Shown here: piece by piece, positions 23,456 to 29,642 of the stretch
Layout: each line of letters starts with the position of its first letter
How positions within the stretch are numbered: the first letter of the stretch is position 1
Translations under genes and position numbers: made by a program
The notes under the pieces: generated by a model
Database searches by the model: none
Seen by the model: the letters and a program-made list of their open reading frames with translations, nothing else
Told to the model about the DNA's origin: nothing
IMG/VR virus record: IMGVR_UViG_3300043409_001660
Location: 1 to 35,962 of that record
DNA from: a virus
Direction: 5' to 3' (one strand)
DNA: 35,962 bases

Positions 23456-23761
23456 ATGAGCCGAAAATCTTTAAACGTCTCTGGCATGCGTGCCTGCGTC
23501 ACTCCTAACGGACTCACACTCCAGCAGATCAGTGACGGTGAATTCCTGATTAAAGTCACAGCCAAAACTGTGGTTAATGGTGTCAGCCAGTACACATGGA
23601 CGCAGGTGACACGAGCCAGTGATGGTAGTTATCAGGACAGCACCCAAAGCGGTGGACCCGGCTATGATCCTGCGTTTGAATTAAATAATCAGGACGCCAC
23701 GCTTGGATGGGTTTATCGTGCCAAGCGAGATCAATCCACTGGCCAACCGCTTTTTTTTTGA
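23456..23761 (+). CDS. N-terminal part of a tail-tip protein, ending at a T9 run
   Basis: A 101-aa frame that ends in TGA at the end of a run of nine T (23751-23759). The last residues RAKRDQSTGQPLFF end abruptly, while the -1 frame continues with FFLRANSC and a long protein to 25557. The two probably form one product of about 700 aa made by slippage on the T run, or one gene broken by a homopolymer miscall (T10 or T7 would join them). The N-terminus has a VSGMRACVTPNGLTLQQISDGEF strand pattern. Start is ATG 23456, with no clear ribosome site. Confidence 0.65.
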   Translation: MSRKSLNVSGMRACVTPNGLTLQQISDGEFLIKVTAKTVVNGVSQYTWTQVTRASDGSYQDSTQSGGPGYDPAFELNNQDATLGWVYRAKRDQSTGQPLFF

Positions 23762-25557
23762 GAGCAAATTCTTGCACAGCTCCCACCGACCCCGGCTGGC
23801 CAGTCAGCCTGTTTGGTTTTGGCGGCTTGATGGAGTTTGTGTATCTCGACCAGGTTGACGCCTATGGCAATTACTACATCAATCCATCGGTGCCTGATAA
23901 GACACCTTTAAAGCACATTCAGGACTGGCGTGTGGCCGTCATGAAAGGTGATGACGGTAACACGTATCAAATTCGTGGATACTCCGGTTGGTATTTTCAG
24001 GCCAGCGCATCGACATCCGATTTAGACATCAACGCCACAGCCAACGATGAAATGGACGTTGTATACGGACGAACCGACTGGCGGGATTTTGTCATGTGGT
24101 GGGCCAATAAACCCGCAGGATACGCAAACCCGACCACAAGCACAGGGTACAAATTTTACGGTTTGGAACACCTGTTTATGGGCCTCACTGAGTTTGGCGG
24201 ACATTATTTTGTCTCAGATGGTTACACGCCAACAGGAAGTCCGCCTGGAACCATCTATTTTGACCGATACCCCGGCCCGATTCGCATGAGCTATTTATAC
24301 GGACCACACGGCGACAACACCGACCACAAGATTTACCACACGATGAAAATGGAATTGCTGAGCAAATGCACCATTGAACTGAGCGGCCAAACGCCAACGA
24401 TTCAAAACTGGAGTAATCTGGGATCGCTTATTCCGGCAGGCAACAAAGTGAAAATCACGCCGGGATCAGACACCCTTTTAATTATTGATGGTCAACGTGG
24501 CATCCGCATCCGTACCAACGGCTGGCATGCCCACTTTGGCGATCACATTATGAAAAACACGATCTCTCGGCAGTTCCGTTGGGGTGGCCACACGGAATGG
24601 GTTGTTGCCGCTGGTTTCTCTCCATGGCCTGACGAGCCAATCCAAGGAACATATTTATATTCAACCGATTCGACCACAGGCGTGACCACTTACGGATCCA
24701 CATTGCAACTGGCTGGATATCACCATTGGTACTTGCAGCAGTGGTGCGATAATTACCCTGGTCGGATGGATCGGTACAACATTCAAGCCAAAGCCAGTAT
24801 CTGGTACAAACGCACGACTCCAAGTTATCCCAACTCATGGAGCCTTCCCGATCCGCATCGGGTCGTGAAAGGGACTTATGATCTACCAGTCGCTGACGAA
24901 GTGGTTTATAGCAGTGCCGGTGTCTTTGAAACCATGCACGAACCACCTGACCCCGTGTTCAATGTCGATGCCAGTTTTGCCGACTCGATTGGAATTTCAT
25001 TCTCATTCACTCAGGCTTCCAATAATTGGCAGTACGTGCATATTGAATTCTTTTCTGGCGGTTCACTGATCGGTTCAAAGTTTCTGAAGTTTGACCAGGT
25101 ATCAACAGGCACCTCCTCTGGATATATCACTTTCACAGAACAGATCCCGTGGAAGCGTGCCACCGATAACGGACACTGGAGCGGCGGATATCCTGGCTCC
25201 GGTGAATATATACCAAATACTGCCGAGACTGGAGCCGCTGAATACGCCAACGAGGGAAACATGCTCTGTTTGCCGTTTGGAACGCGATTGCCATCCATCC
25301 TGCCAACATGTGGTATCCAGCTCACCACCATCGGATCGGCTGGAGTTGCTTTTACAGCGGCCCCTTACAGCACTCGCAAAACCACAGGCATCAGCAGCGC
25401 CTCGATTGCGTGGGGCGATGGATCATCCAGCTCCGTCACACTGGGCACAGCCATCAACCACACCTGGGCCAGCGTGGGAATATATACGGTAACCTGCATT
25501 GTCAATCATGCCGATGGCACCACCGATTCAGCAAATACTTACGTGACGGTTGAATAA
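23707..25557 (+). CDS. Large tail-tip protein with C-terminal PKD-like domain
   Basis: The open frame is 616 aa long from 23707, but the part upstream of the T9 run overlaps the preceding gene in another frame and is probably not translated as such. Realistic entry is by -1 slippage at 23751-23759, or at ATG 23830. The central region is beta-rich with many aromatic residues. The C-terminus (about 545-616) is PKD-like: SSASIAWGDGSSSS, HTWASVGIYTVTCIV. PKD/Ig-like domains on tail proteins often bind surface sugars. Probably a tail-tip or spike protein; it ends the late region. Confidence 0.75.
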   Translation: MGLSCQARSIHWPTAFFLRANSCTAPTDPGWPVSLFGFGGLMEFVYLDQVDAYGNYYINPSVPDKTPLKHIQDWRVAVMKGDDGNTYQIRGYSGWYFQASASTSDLDINATANDEMDVVYGRTDWRDFVMWWANKPAGYANPTTSTGYKFYGLEHLFMGLTEFGGHYFVSDGYTPTGSPPGTIYFDRYPGPIRMSYLYGPHGDNTDHKIYHTMKMELLSKCTIELSGQTPTIQNWSNLGSLIPAGNKVKITPGSDTLLIIDGQRGIRIRTNGWHAHFGDHIMKNTISRQFRWGGHTEWVVAAGFSPWPDEPIQGTYLYSTDSTTGVTTYGSTLQLAGYHHWYLQQWCDNYPGRMDRYNIQAKASIWYKRTTPSYPNSWSLPDPHRVVKGTYDLPVADEVVYSSAGVFETMHEPPDPVFNVDASFADSIGISFSFTQASNNWQYVHIEFFSGGSLIGSKFLKFDQVSTGTSSGYITFTEQIPWKRATDNGHWSGGYPGSGEYIPNTAETGAAEYANEGNMLCLPFGTRLPSILPTCGIQLTTIGSAGVAFTAAPYSTRKTTGISSASIAWGDGSSSSVTLGTAINHTWASVGIYTVTCIVNHADGTTDSANTYVTVE

Positions 25558-25570
25558 CAAAAAGCAAATT

Positions 25571-25728
25571 AAAACCCGCCAAAATTACACCTCGTAAAAC
25601 CGGCGGGCAGCAACCGATGTCTAAGCGCATATGTCCGTAGCTGTCCAAGCGACCTCCTTTGTTTGCTGATCACTGGTGGGCGAACATACCCGCCAACAAT
25701 CCCGCTCTGGCCTTCGCCAGTTGTGTGA
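25571..25728 (-). ncRNA. Candidate minus-strand small RNA between the late region and accessory genes
   Basis: On the minus strand there is a perfect TATAAT -10 (complement of 25735-25740), though its -35 is poor. Downstream, 25707-25720 forms CTGGC-GAAG-GCCAG, and 25674-25695 forms a 7-bp stem with one mismatch (TGGCGGG/CCCACCA). A GGCGGG/CCCGCC pair (25575-25580 with 25602-25607) then precedes a T-rich stretch on that strand, like an intrinsic terminator. An exposed AAAGGAGGTC (25651-25660) lies between hairpins. The open frames across this stretch look spurious. This is my reading of the 370-bp gap after 25557; transcription is unproven. Confidence 0.4.
25575..25607 (-). terminator. Possible minus-strand terminator of the candidate small RNA
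   Basis: A 6-bp CCCGCC/GGCGGG stem with a long 21-nt loop, followed on the minus strand by TTTTAATTTGCTTTTT. The stem is short and the loop large, so it is a weak call. On the + strand it has no T tract and is unlikely to end the late operon. Confidence 0.35.
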
Positions 25729-25928
25729 GATTGGATTATATCAGACCTGAAAATTTGTTCCATAGTTAACATAAAATATGAAGTATGTGATGTCACAAGT
25801 CGATAATCAGGTTAGGCGGAATCACTTGTCACTTGCATGGAGGCCAAACACATGGCATCTTGGACTGTCACACTATCGTTTTTCGGGGCCAGCATCACTC
25901 TGGCCCAGCAACCTGGCGAACAAGACTC

Positions 25929-26141
25929 ATGGACGGACCCAAACGAGCCGGACGACCTAAAACCCGAGAGGCCAAACCGCCGACGAAGACGGCCAAGCTA
26001 TCGGATGCGCCGGGGCGTGCGTCCAGGTTCACAATCTCGATCAGCTCAGAGCAACGCATCAAACTGGCGAACATGGCTGAAAGAAACGGTATCTCTGAAG
26101 CCGAACAGATTCGGAGGCTGATTGATGAAGCAAAGTTATAA
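25929..26141 (+). CDS. Ribbon-helix-helix-type DNA-binding protein
   Basis: A 70-aa protein with a basic Lys/Arg/Pro-rich N-terminus and a C-terminal RHH-like domain: a short strand (SRFTISISSEQ) followed by two helices (RIKLANMAERNGI and SEAEQIRRLIDEA). Such proteins dimerise and bind operators through the strand. The start is uncertain. ATG 25929 has no good ribosome site, whereas GGAGG at 25839-25843 leads into a different frame at ATG 25852. It probably regulates a neighbouring phage promoter. Confidence 0.6.
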   Translation: MDGPKRAGRPKTREAKPPTKTAKLSDAPGRASRFTISISSEQRIKLANMAERNGISEAEQIRRLIDEAKL

Positions 26142-26147
26142 ATAAAA

Positions 26148-26171
26148 AATGCCAACGTGTCCGCTGGCATT
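26148..26171 (-). terminator. Minus-strand terminator of the membrane-protein operon
   Basis: AATGCCA (26148-26154) and TGGCATT (26165-26171) form a 7-bp stem. On the minus strand it is followed by a TTTTTTATT run. It lies about 60 bp beyond the last gene of the minus-strand membrane pair. Confidence 0.65.
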
Positions 26172-26227
26172 GGGCCAAGGATAGAATCCTTGGGGAGGCT
26201 TTAGATATTATCCACATGAATGATGCC

Positions 26228-26785
26228 TCATGCAACCGAACCAGCTTCAGACCACGAAATCCAGTCTAGATTTGGCCAGACTCTACGAGTAATTGACAGG
26301 GCTGTTTTTTGAATTTGAAGAAACAGAGACATGAAAATTAGTAGAGATACGATAGGCACGCAGAGCAAGGAGAGTACAGGCGATCGCTTGACAGCCTGAG
26401 CGGCTATAAGAACATGATACTCACGATGAACTTCTTTTAAGTGGTTAGCGACTTCCAAAGGCAGGTCGGCAAGCGAAGAATCCCAAAGTCCCTGAAATTC
26501 TCTTACGAACTGATCGTCTTCTCGGTGCGATGAGTGATCTATTGCAACCAAAAGAAAGTAAAGCAAACTGGTTCGATCACCAAATCGAATGCCACCGTTG
26601 ATCATGGTTCTCAAGATTCGATAAGCCGGATGTTCAAAGCTAATTTTTCCTGATCCTGCATAGTCGAAAAATTCATCGCGGAGCTTGAACAAACTTTGCC
26701 TGTGGCTATCGACTAACTGCTTTGAATACGTTTTCGTCGAAACGTAAAATAAGGCAGCCAATCCAATCCATGTAAAAGGCGCCAT
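26228..26785 (-). CDS. Membrane protein, second gene of accessory pair
   Basis: A 185-aa protein with a hydrophobic N-terminus (about residues 3-16), a soluble middle of about 110 residues rich in charged helices, and a strong C-terminal membrane segment (about 136-158, LSLLCVPIVSLLIFMSLFLQI). It starts 2 bp after the upstream gene's stop, so the two form an operon. No family recognised. Genes at this position next to phage integrases are often lysogenic-conversion or superinfection-exclusion genes, which is inference here. Confidence 0.62.
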   Translation of the reverse strand: MAPFTWIGLAALFYVSTKTYSKQLVDSHRQSLFKLRDEFFDYAGSGKISFEHPAYRILRTMINGGIRFGDRTSLLYFLLVAIDHSSHREDDQFVREFQGLWDSSLADLPLEVANHLKEVHREYHVLIAAQAVKRSPVLSLLCVPIVSLLIFMSLFLQIQKTALSITRRVWPNLDWISWSEAGSVA

Positions 26786-26787
26786 TT

Positions 26788-27186
26788 TTATATCCTGTCT
26801 CTAGGGTTCGTATCGCCTGACGGCGTGATCTCGCTTGAAGTTCGGCTCGGATCTATTTTCAGTTCAAGGCCAGTGACTCGATTGGTCAATCGTTCCGTGG
26901 TTTCTTTTCTGAGTCTTTTTTCGGAACGGTAGAGAAGGAAGCATCGACCGGCCACGGAATAAGCGATCACCTGTTTATAGTCTATGCCAAAAAACGCGTT
27001 TACGCCAAGGTCAGCTAGAGTGGTTTTACCGGCAAGTGATTCAACAGACACTTTGGCAAAATAGGCCATTACCGTAAAACAAAGCCAAGGGAAAGCCTGA
27101 CTGCAGAATTTGAATATGTAAAGGTTTCGCCTATCGCGAGACCGAATCTTTTCTATTTCCAATTCGTTTTTCGTCAATTTTGACAT
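26788..27186 (-). CDS. Membrane protein, first gene of accessory pair
   Basis: A 132-aa protein. A charged N-terminus (MSKLTKNELEIEKIRSRDRR) leads into a membrane segment at about 22-45, with a second weaker one at 68-85. The C-terminal part is polar (RLRKETTERLTNRVTGLELKID) and may be coiled. It lies on the minus strand downstream of the integrase gene and 117 bp from a C18 tract. No family recognised. Confidence 0.62.
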   Translation of the reverse strand: MSKLTKNELEIEKIRSRDRRNLYIFKFCSQAFPWLCFTVMAYFAKVSVESLAGKTTLADLGVNAFFGIDYKQVIAYSVAGRCFLLYRSEKRLRKETTERLTNRVTGLELKIDPSRTSSEITPSGDTNPRDRI

Positions 27187-27248
27187 TCAACTTGTGTCCG
27201 CTCGCATGTCTGCTCTGGCACGTAATCACTTTTTTAATATACAGCATA

Positions 27249-27263
27249 ACGTAACGCACGTTG
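27249..27263. promoter_or_regulatory. Inverted repeat upstream of the membrane operon
   Basis: AACGT-AACGC-ACGTT is a perfect 5-bp inverted repeat. It lies about 63 bp upstream of the first membrane gene, close to a TTGCAA/TGTATA promoter-like pair on the minus strand, so it may be an operator. Its short arms make chance occurrence possible. Confidence 0.35.
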
Positions 27264-27302
27264 CAAAAAATCAACATCCTTTACAAGCCCTTGCCTCAAC
27301 TA

Positions 27303-27320
27303 CCCCCCCCCCCCCCCCCC
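27303..27320. repeat. Homopolymer tract of 18 C
   Basis: An uninterrupted run of 18 C (G on the transcribed minus strand) sits between the integrase stop at 27356 and the promoter region of the membrane pair. Such tracts change length by slipped-strand mispairing. Its exact length here may not be reliable. Confidence 0.85.
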
Positions 27321-27355
27321 TTGAATTAGGTTGCGTAGGTTAACGAGTGGGGTGT

Positions 27356-28567
27356 TCATCCGAGTTTCTCCGCAACTTCAATCACAAGCGCCATGTCCTT
27401 CTCGGCATAGACTTGCGTAACATCCGCATGTTGATGACCTAACGCGACCTGGGCGGCATGTAACCCAATCTCGGATCTGACTCTCGTAGCAAAGGAGTGG
27501 CGGATCCGGTTCGGCGACCATCTTGGAAGTCCGGCCAGTGCGGCAGCGTCACCAACTCGCTTTCCAAAACTTGAAGCAGTGTAGGCATCACCCGCAATCT
27601 TCAGAGGTTTATCAACCGTCCTGTCAGACTGTGACGGTTGAACTTTAGTTTTACGGTTTACACGCATCATTGCGCGTCTCTCCGCTTCAGATTCGGCTGG
27701 CGAAAAGATTGGCTTGTCAGGCGGTCTATCCACCCACTGCAATAAAACTTCTTGCGCCTGCTTCCCAATTCCAATATGTCGCTCAATATCTTGATAATCC
27801 GTTTTGTGCTTGTTCGGCGAATAAATCCAGACGGGCTTGGATCGGTCGATGTCTTGCCAGGTGATCCGGCAAACTTCGCCTGGCCTCATGCCGGTATGCC
27901 ACATGAGCAGGACCATCGACCACACCTGACGTGAGACATGAGGTTTAATTGCAACAACATGTTCCCAACAGACAGGCTTCACTTTCTCTGGTTCACGAGC
28001 CGCAGACCTGCGTTTCTTCAACTTCTCCAAAGCTCTGAGCGCGTCCCAGGACGATGCCGGGATTCGCTCGTTTGAAACTCCCCAGCGGAAACACCGGACA
28101 ACATATCGCTGATACTTGGTAATAACTCCACGAGTCAGAGGTTTTCCGGTATTGCCTTTAACAATCCACATCTCTCTCACAGCGGTCATCTGAGGTGCTC
28201 GAAAATCCTTGGCAGGGATTGAGCCAAACAAGGCGACAACCCCACGCAAGGCCAGCTCGTGGTTGCGTGGCTCAGATGATTCAACATCATATTGCGTTTT
28301 AATCCACTTCAAGAATCCGTCCACGAGTTCTTTGGTAGATACCAAACTATCGGGTTCAACTTTGATTTTCCCCGTTGCAAAAAAGAGTGCCAGAGTTTGC
28401 TGGTAGGCAGCAAGGCTTTCAGGAGTGCCATGTTTTCCCAAGTAAACAGTCACATCGCCCCAGCAAGTGCGAGCATTGCCGGTTTTCTTGTGTAACATGT
28501 AATTGGGTATAGTGTTACGCTTGCGTCCCATGAGTTCAAAGAATTCGCTAGAATGGTAACTTACCAT
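27356..28567 (-). CDS. int: Tyrosine integrase
   Basis: A 403-aa site-specific recombinase expected to insert and excise the phage at attP. The N-terminus has a basic arm-type DNA-binding segment (GRKRNTIPNYMLHKKTG), then a SAM-like core-binding domain (about 75-185) and the catalytic domain. Catalytic residues visible: Arg228 in TGMRPGE, Lys255, Arg356 in NRIRHSFATR, His378 in LGHQH, and Tyr387 as nucleophile. The first His of HxxR is Asn, as I expect in planctomycete-type integrases. The start at 28567 has AGAGGGGA upstream. An internal ATG at 28531 would shorten it by 12 residues. The start codon lies in a palindrome. Confidence 0.93.
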   Translation of the reverse strand: MVSYHSSEFFELMGRKRNTIPNYMLHKKTGNARTCWGDVTVYLGKHGTPESLAAYQQTLALFFATGKIKVEPDSLVSTKELVDGFLKWIKTQYDVESSEPRNHELALRGVVALFGSIPAKDFRAPQMTAVREMWIVKGNTGKPLTRGVITKYQRYVVRCFRWGVSNERIPASSWDALRALEKLKKRRSAAREPEKVKPVCWEHVVAIKPHVSRQVWSMVLLMWHTGMRPGEVCRITWQDIDRSKPVWIYSPNKHKTDYQDIERHIGIGKQAQEVLLQWVDRPPDKPIFSPAESEAERRAMMRVNRKTKVQPSQSDRTVDKPLKIAGDAYTASSFGKRVGDAAALAGLPRWSPNRIRHSFATRVRSEIGLHAAQVALGHQHADVTQVYAEKDMALVIEVAEKLG

Positions 28568-28568
28568 T
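28552..28568. promoter_or_regulatory. 17-bp palindrome over the integrase start codon
   Basis: AATGGTAA-C-TTACCATT is a perfect inverted repeat with 8-bp arms around one base. The integrase ATG (28565-28567, minus) lies in it. It could be an operator or an mRNA hairpin limiting integrase translation. Confidence 0.5.
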
Positions 28569-28646
28569 TTATCCCCTCTGTTTTCCGGTTTTAGTTGGGA
28601 AGGCAGGTGGAATATAACATACTATTTTCAGAAGGGTTAGAAAAAG

Positions 28647-28688
28647 TGCCCCCTGAAGGACTCGAACCTTCAACCCGCTGATTAAGAG
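28647..28688 (-). other. attP: Probable attP: 3' half of a tRNA-Lys(CTT) gene
   Basis: On the minus strand these 42 bases read as the anticodon loop onward of a tRNA. The order is CTCTTAA loop with anticodon CTT, TCAGC stem strand, GGGTT, a perfect T arm (GAAGG, TTCGAGT, CCTTC), and an acceptor strand AGGGGGC plus A. The 5' half of the tRNA is absent, and the upstream bases do not pair with the anticodon stem, so it is not a functional tRNA. It lies 80 bp upstream of the integrase start. Phages that integrate into tRNA genes carry such a 3' segment, which restores the gene after insertion. Confidence 0.8.
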
Positions 28689-28763
28689 AATCACGCAAGG
28701 CTTATTTGATAGGGTTTGATGACGATTTTGTACCAAACTATTCGGTGGTTTGCCGAATCGGTG

Positions 28764-29051
28764 TTAGTTAGTGGAGCTTACAGTTTTTGGCTTTGGTGAT
28801 GGTTTCACCAGCTTTTCAAAAGCCAAGGCGTTATTCTCCAACTTGTCTATCCACGTTTCCTGCCCAGACGCATAAAAACCCGCAACTAGGGAATTTATGA
28901 AGTCCTTTTCCGTGAATGACCTGCCGTTCAGTTCCAAGCGATTCATCTCGGCCCAACCGACAATCTGTTTGATCGCACCATGCACAGCATCAGGAGCGGC
29001 AAACGAAATTTTTCGGTCTGGGAGAGATGTGAGCCGCTTCGTTACGGCCAT
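28764..29051 (-). CDS. Small repressor-like protein of the lysogeny switch
   Basis: A 95-aa basic protein transcribed away from the early genes. The start at 29051 is chosen because AAGGAGA lies 6-7 nt ahead. A start at 29084 would add 11 residues. The sequence (LPDRKISFAAPDAVHGAIKQIVGWAEMN, then FTEKDFINSLVAGFYASG) resembles RHH or repressor-like proteins with a strand followed by helices. Its place opposite the early promoter suggests it represses early transcription. It has its own good promoter. An excisionase is another possibility. Confidence 0.6.
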   Translation of the reverse strand: MAVTKRLTSLPDRKISFAAPDAVHGAIKQIVGWAEMNRLELNGRSFTEKDFINSLVAGFYASGQETWIDKLENNALAFEKLVKPSPKPKTVSSTN

Positions 29052-29101
29052 ATGACTCTCCTTGTTTGAGTTGATAGGTATCATGGTTACTACGCTCCTT
29101 T

Positions 29102-29130
29102 ATACTATTATGTGTTTTCCCCAAAGTCAA
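29102..29130 (-). promoter_or_regulatory. Sigma70-type promoter for the repressor-like gene
   Basis: On the minus strand TTGACT (complement of 29125-29130) and TAGTAT (complement of 29102-29107) are 17 bp apart. Transcription would start about 20 nt before the upstream possible start and 40-50 nt before the chosen start at 29051. Confidence 0.7.
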
Positions 29131-29210
29131 TTGTACAGTAAAGGTGGTTTGTGACTAGTGCCGAGTCCACAACAATCTTTTGTGTCGTGGCAAAAAAGCC
29201 ACCTTTTAGG

Positions 29211-29239
29211 TTGAAAGTACCAAGATACCTTGGTATATT
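29211..29239 (+). promoter_or_regulatory. Early promoter
   Basis: TTGAAA (29211-29216) and TATATT (29234-29239) are 17 bp apart, facing the RHH and replication genes. The spacer is almost filled by the palindromic operator at 29218-29235, so a bound repressor would exclude RNA polymerase. Confidence 0.7.
29218..29235. promoter_or_regulatory. Operator palindrome in the early promoter
   Basis: TACCAAGATACCTTGGTA has perfect 7-bp arms (TACCAAG/CTTGGTA) around ATAC. It lies between the -35 and -10 of the early promoter, extending into the -10. It is the best candidate binding site for the divergent repressor or the RHH protein. Confidence 0.7.
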
Positions 29240-29280
29240 TTCTTAGTCGGTTAACTAAAGCTCAAACACGGAGAAGAACT

Positions 29281-29457
29281 GTGCCAAAGAAAAAGCTCAT
29301 ACTCTATGTCGATTCCAATGTTTATGCCGCGATTCGCAAGCAGGCATACGACACGGAACAGTTTCGTAGCCACATCATTGAGTCGATACTGGCAGACGCT
29401 TTAGGAGTTACGCTGAGCGACAAGCCTAAAGCTAAACAGGAAGAAGTAAAGGTTTAA
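29281..29457 (+). CDS. Ribbon-helix-helix early regulator, 58 aa
   Basis: It starts at GTG 29281 behind GGAGAAG. A basic start (MPKKK) leads into a strand (LILYVDSNV) and two helices (YAAIRKQAYDTEQFRSHIIESILADALG), the RHH order, with a Lys-rich tail. It is the first gene after the early promoter. It could act as a Cro-like switch partner of the divergent 28764 gene. Confidence 0.68.
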   Translation: MPKKKLILYVDSNVYAAIRKQAYDTEQFRSHIIESILADALGVTLSDKPKAKQEEVKV

Positions 29458-29460
29458 CTT

Positions 29461-29637
29461 GTGACTAAAACAACACCAAATCTCTACAGCCAGTCTGTCA
29501 AAGCTGGCCTCACTTGGGAATTGCCACTTGGCACTATTCGCGGCCAACTTGAAGAACCTGGGCCACGGTTTGTGGATCCTTATGACAAAGAAGAGCGGGA
29601 AGCGATTCAGGCTCTTTTAAAATTAGAGAAAGGCTGA
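29461..29637 (+). CDS. Small hypothetical early protein, 58 aa
   Basis: A short frame from GTG 29461 to TGA 29635-29637, with AAAGG upstream. It begins 3 bp after the RHH gene and ends 5 bp before the primase gene. Translation gives a Leu/Pro-rich start (TKTTPNLYSQSVKAGLTWELP) and a charged helical end (YDKEEREAIQALLKLEKG). The tight packing supports it. Function unknown. Confidence 0.55.
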   Translation: MTKTTPNLYSQSVKAGLTWELPLGTIRGQLEEPGPRFVDPYDKEEREAIQALLKLEKG

Positions 29638-29642
29638 ATGCT

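Noticed and set aside
25569-25796. Minus-strand 75-aa reading frame after the tail genes
   Set aside because: It runs through the probable small RNA hairpins and terminator, and has no recognisable protein features or ribosome site.
25786-25797. CRP-like site TGTGATGTCACA
   Set aside because: The half-sites are separated by only 2 bp instead of 6, so it does not match a CRP site. A 5-bp palindrome may be chance.
28647-28688. Functional tRNA-Lys gene
   Set aside because: The 5' half is missing and the upstream bases do not complete the anticodon stem. It fits an attachment site instead.
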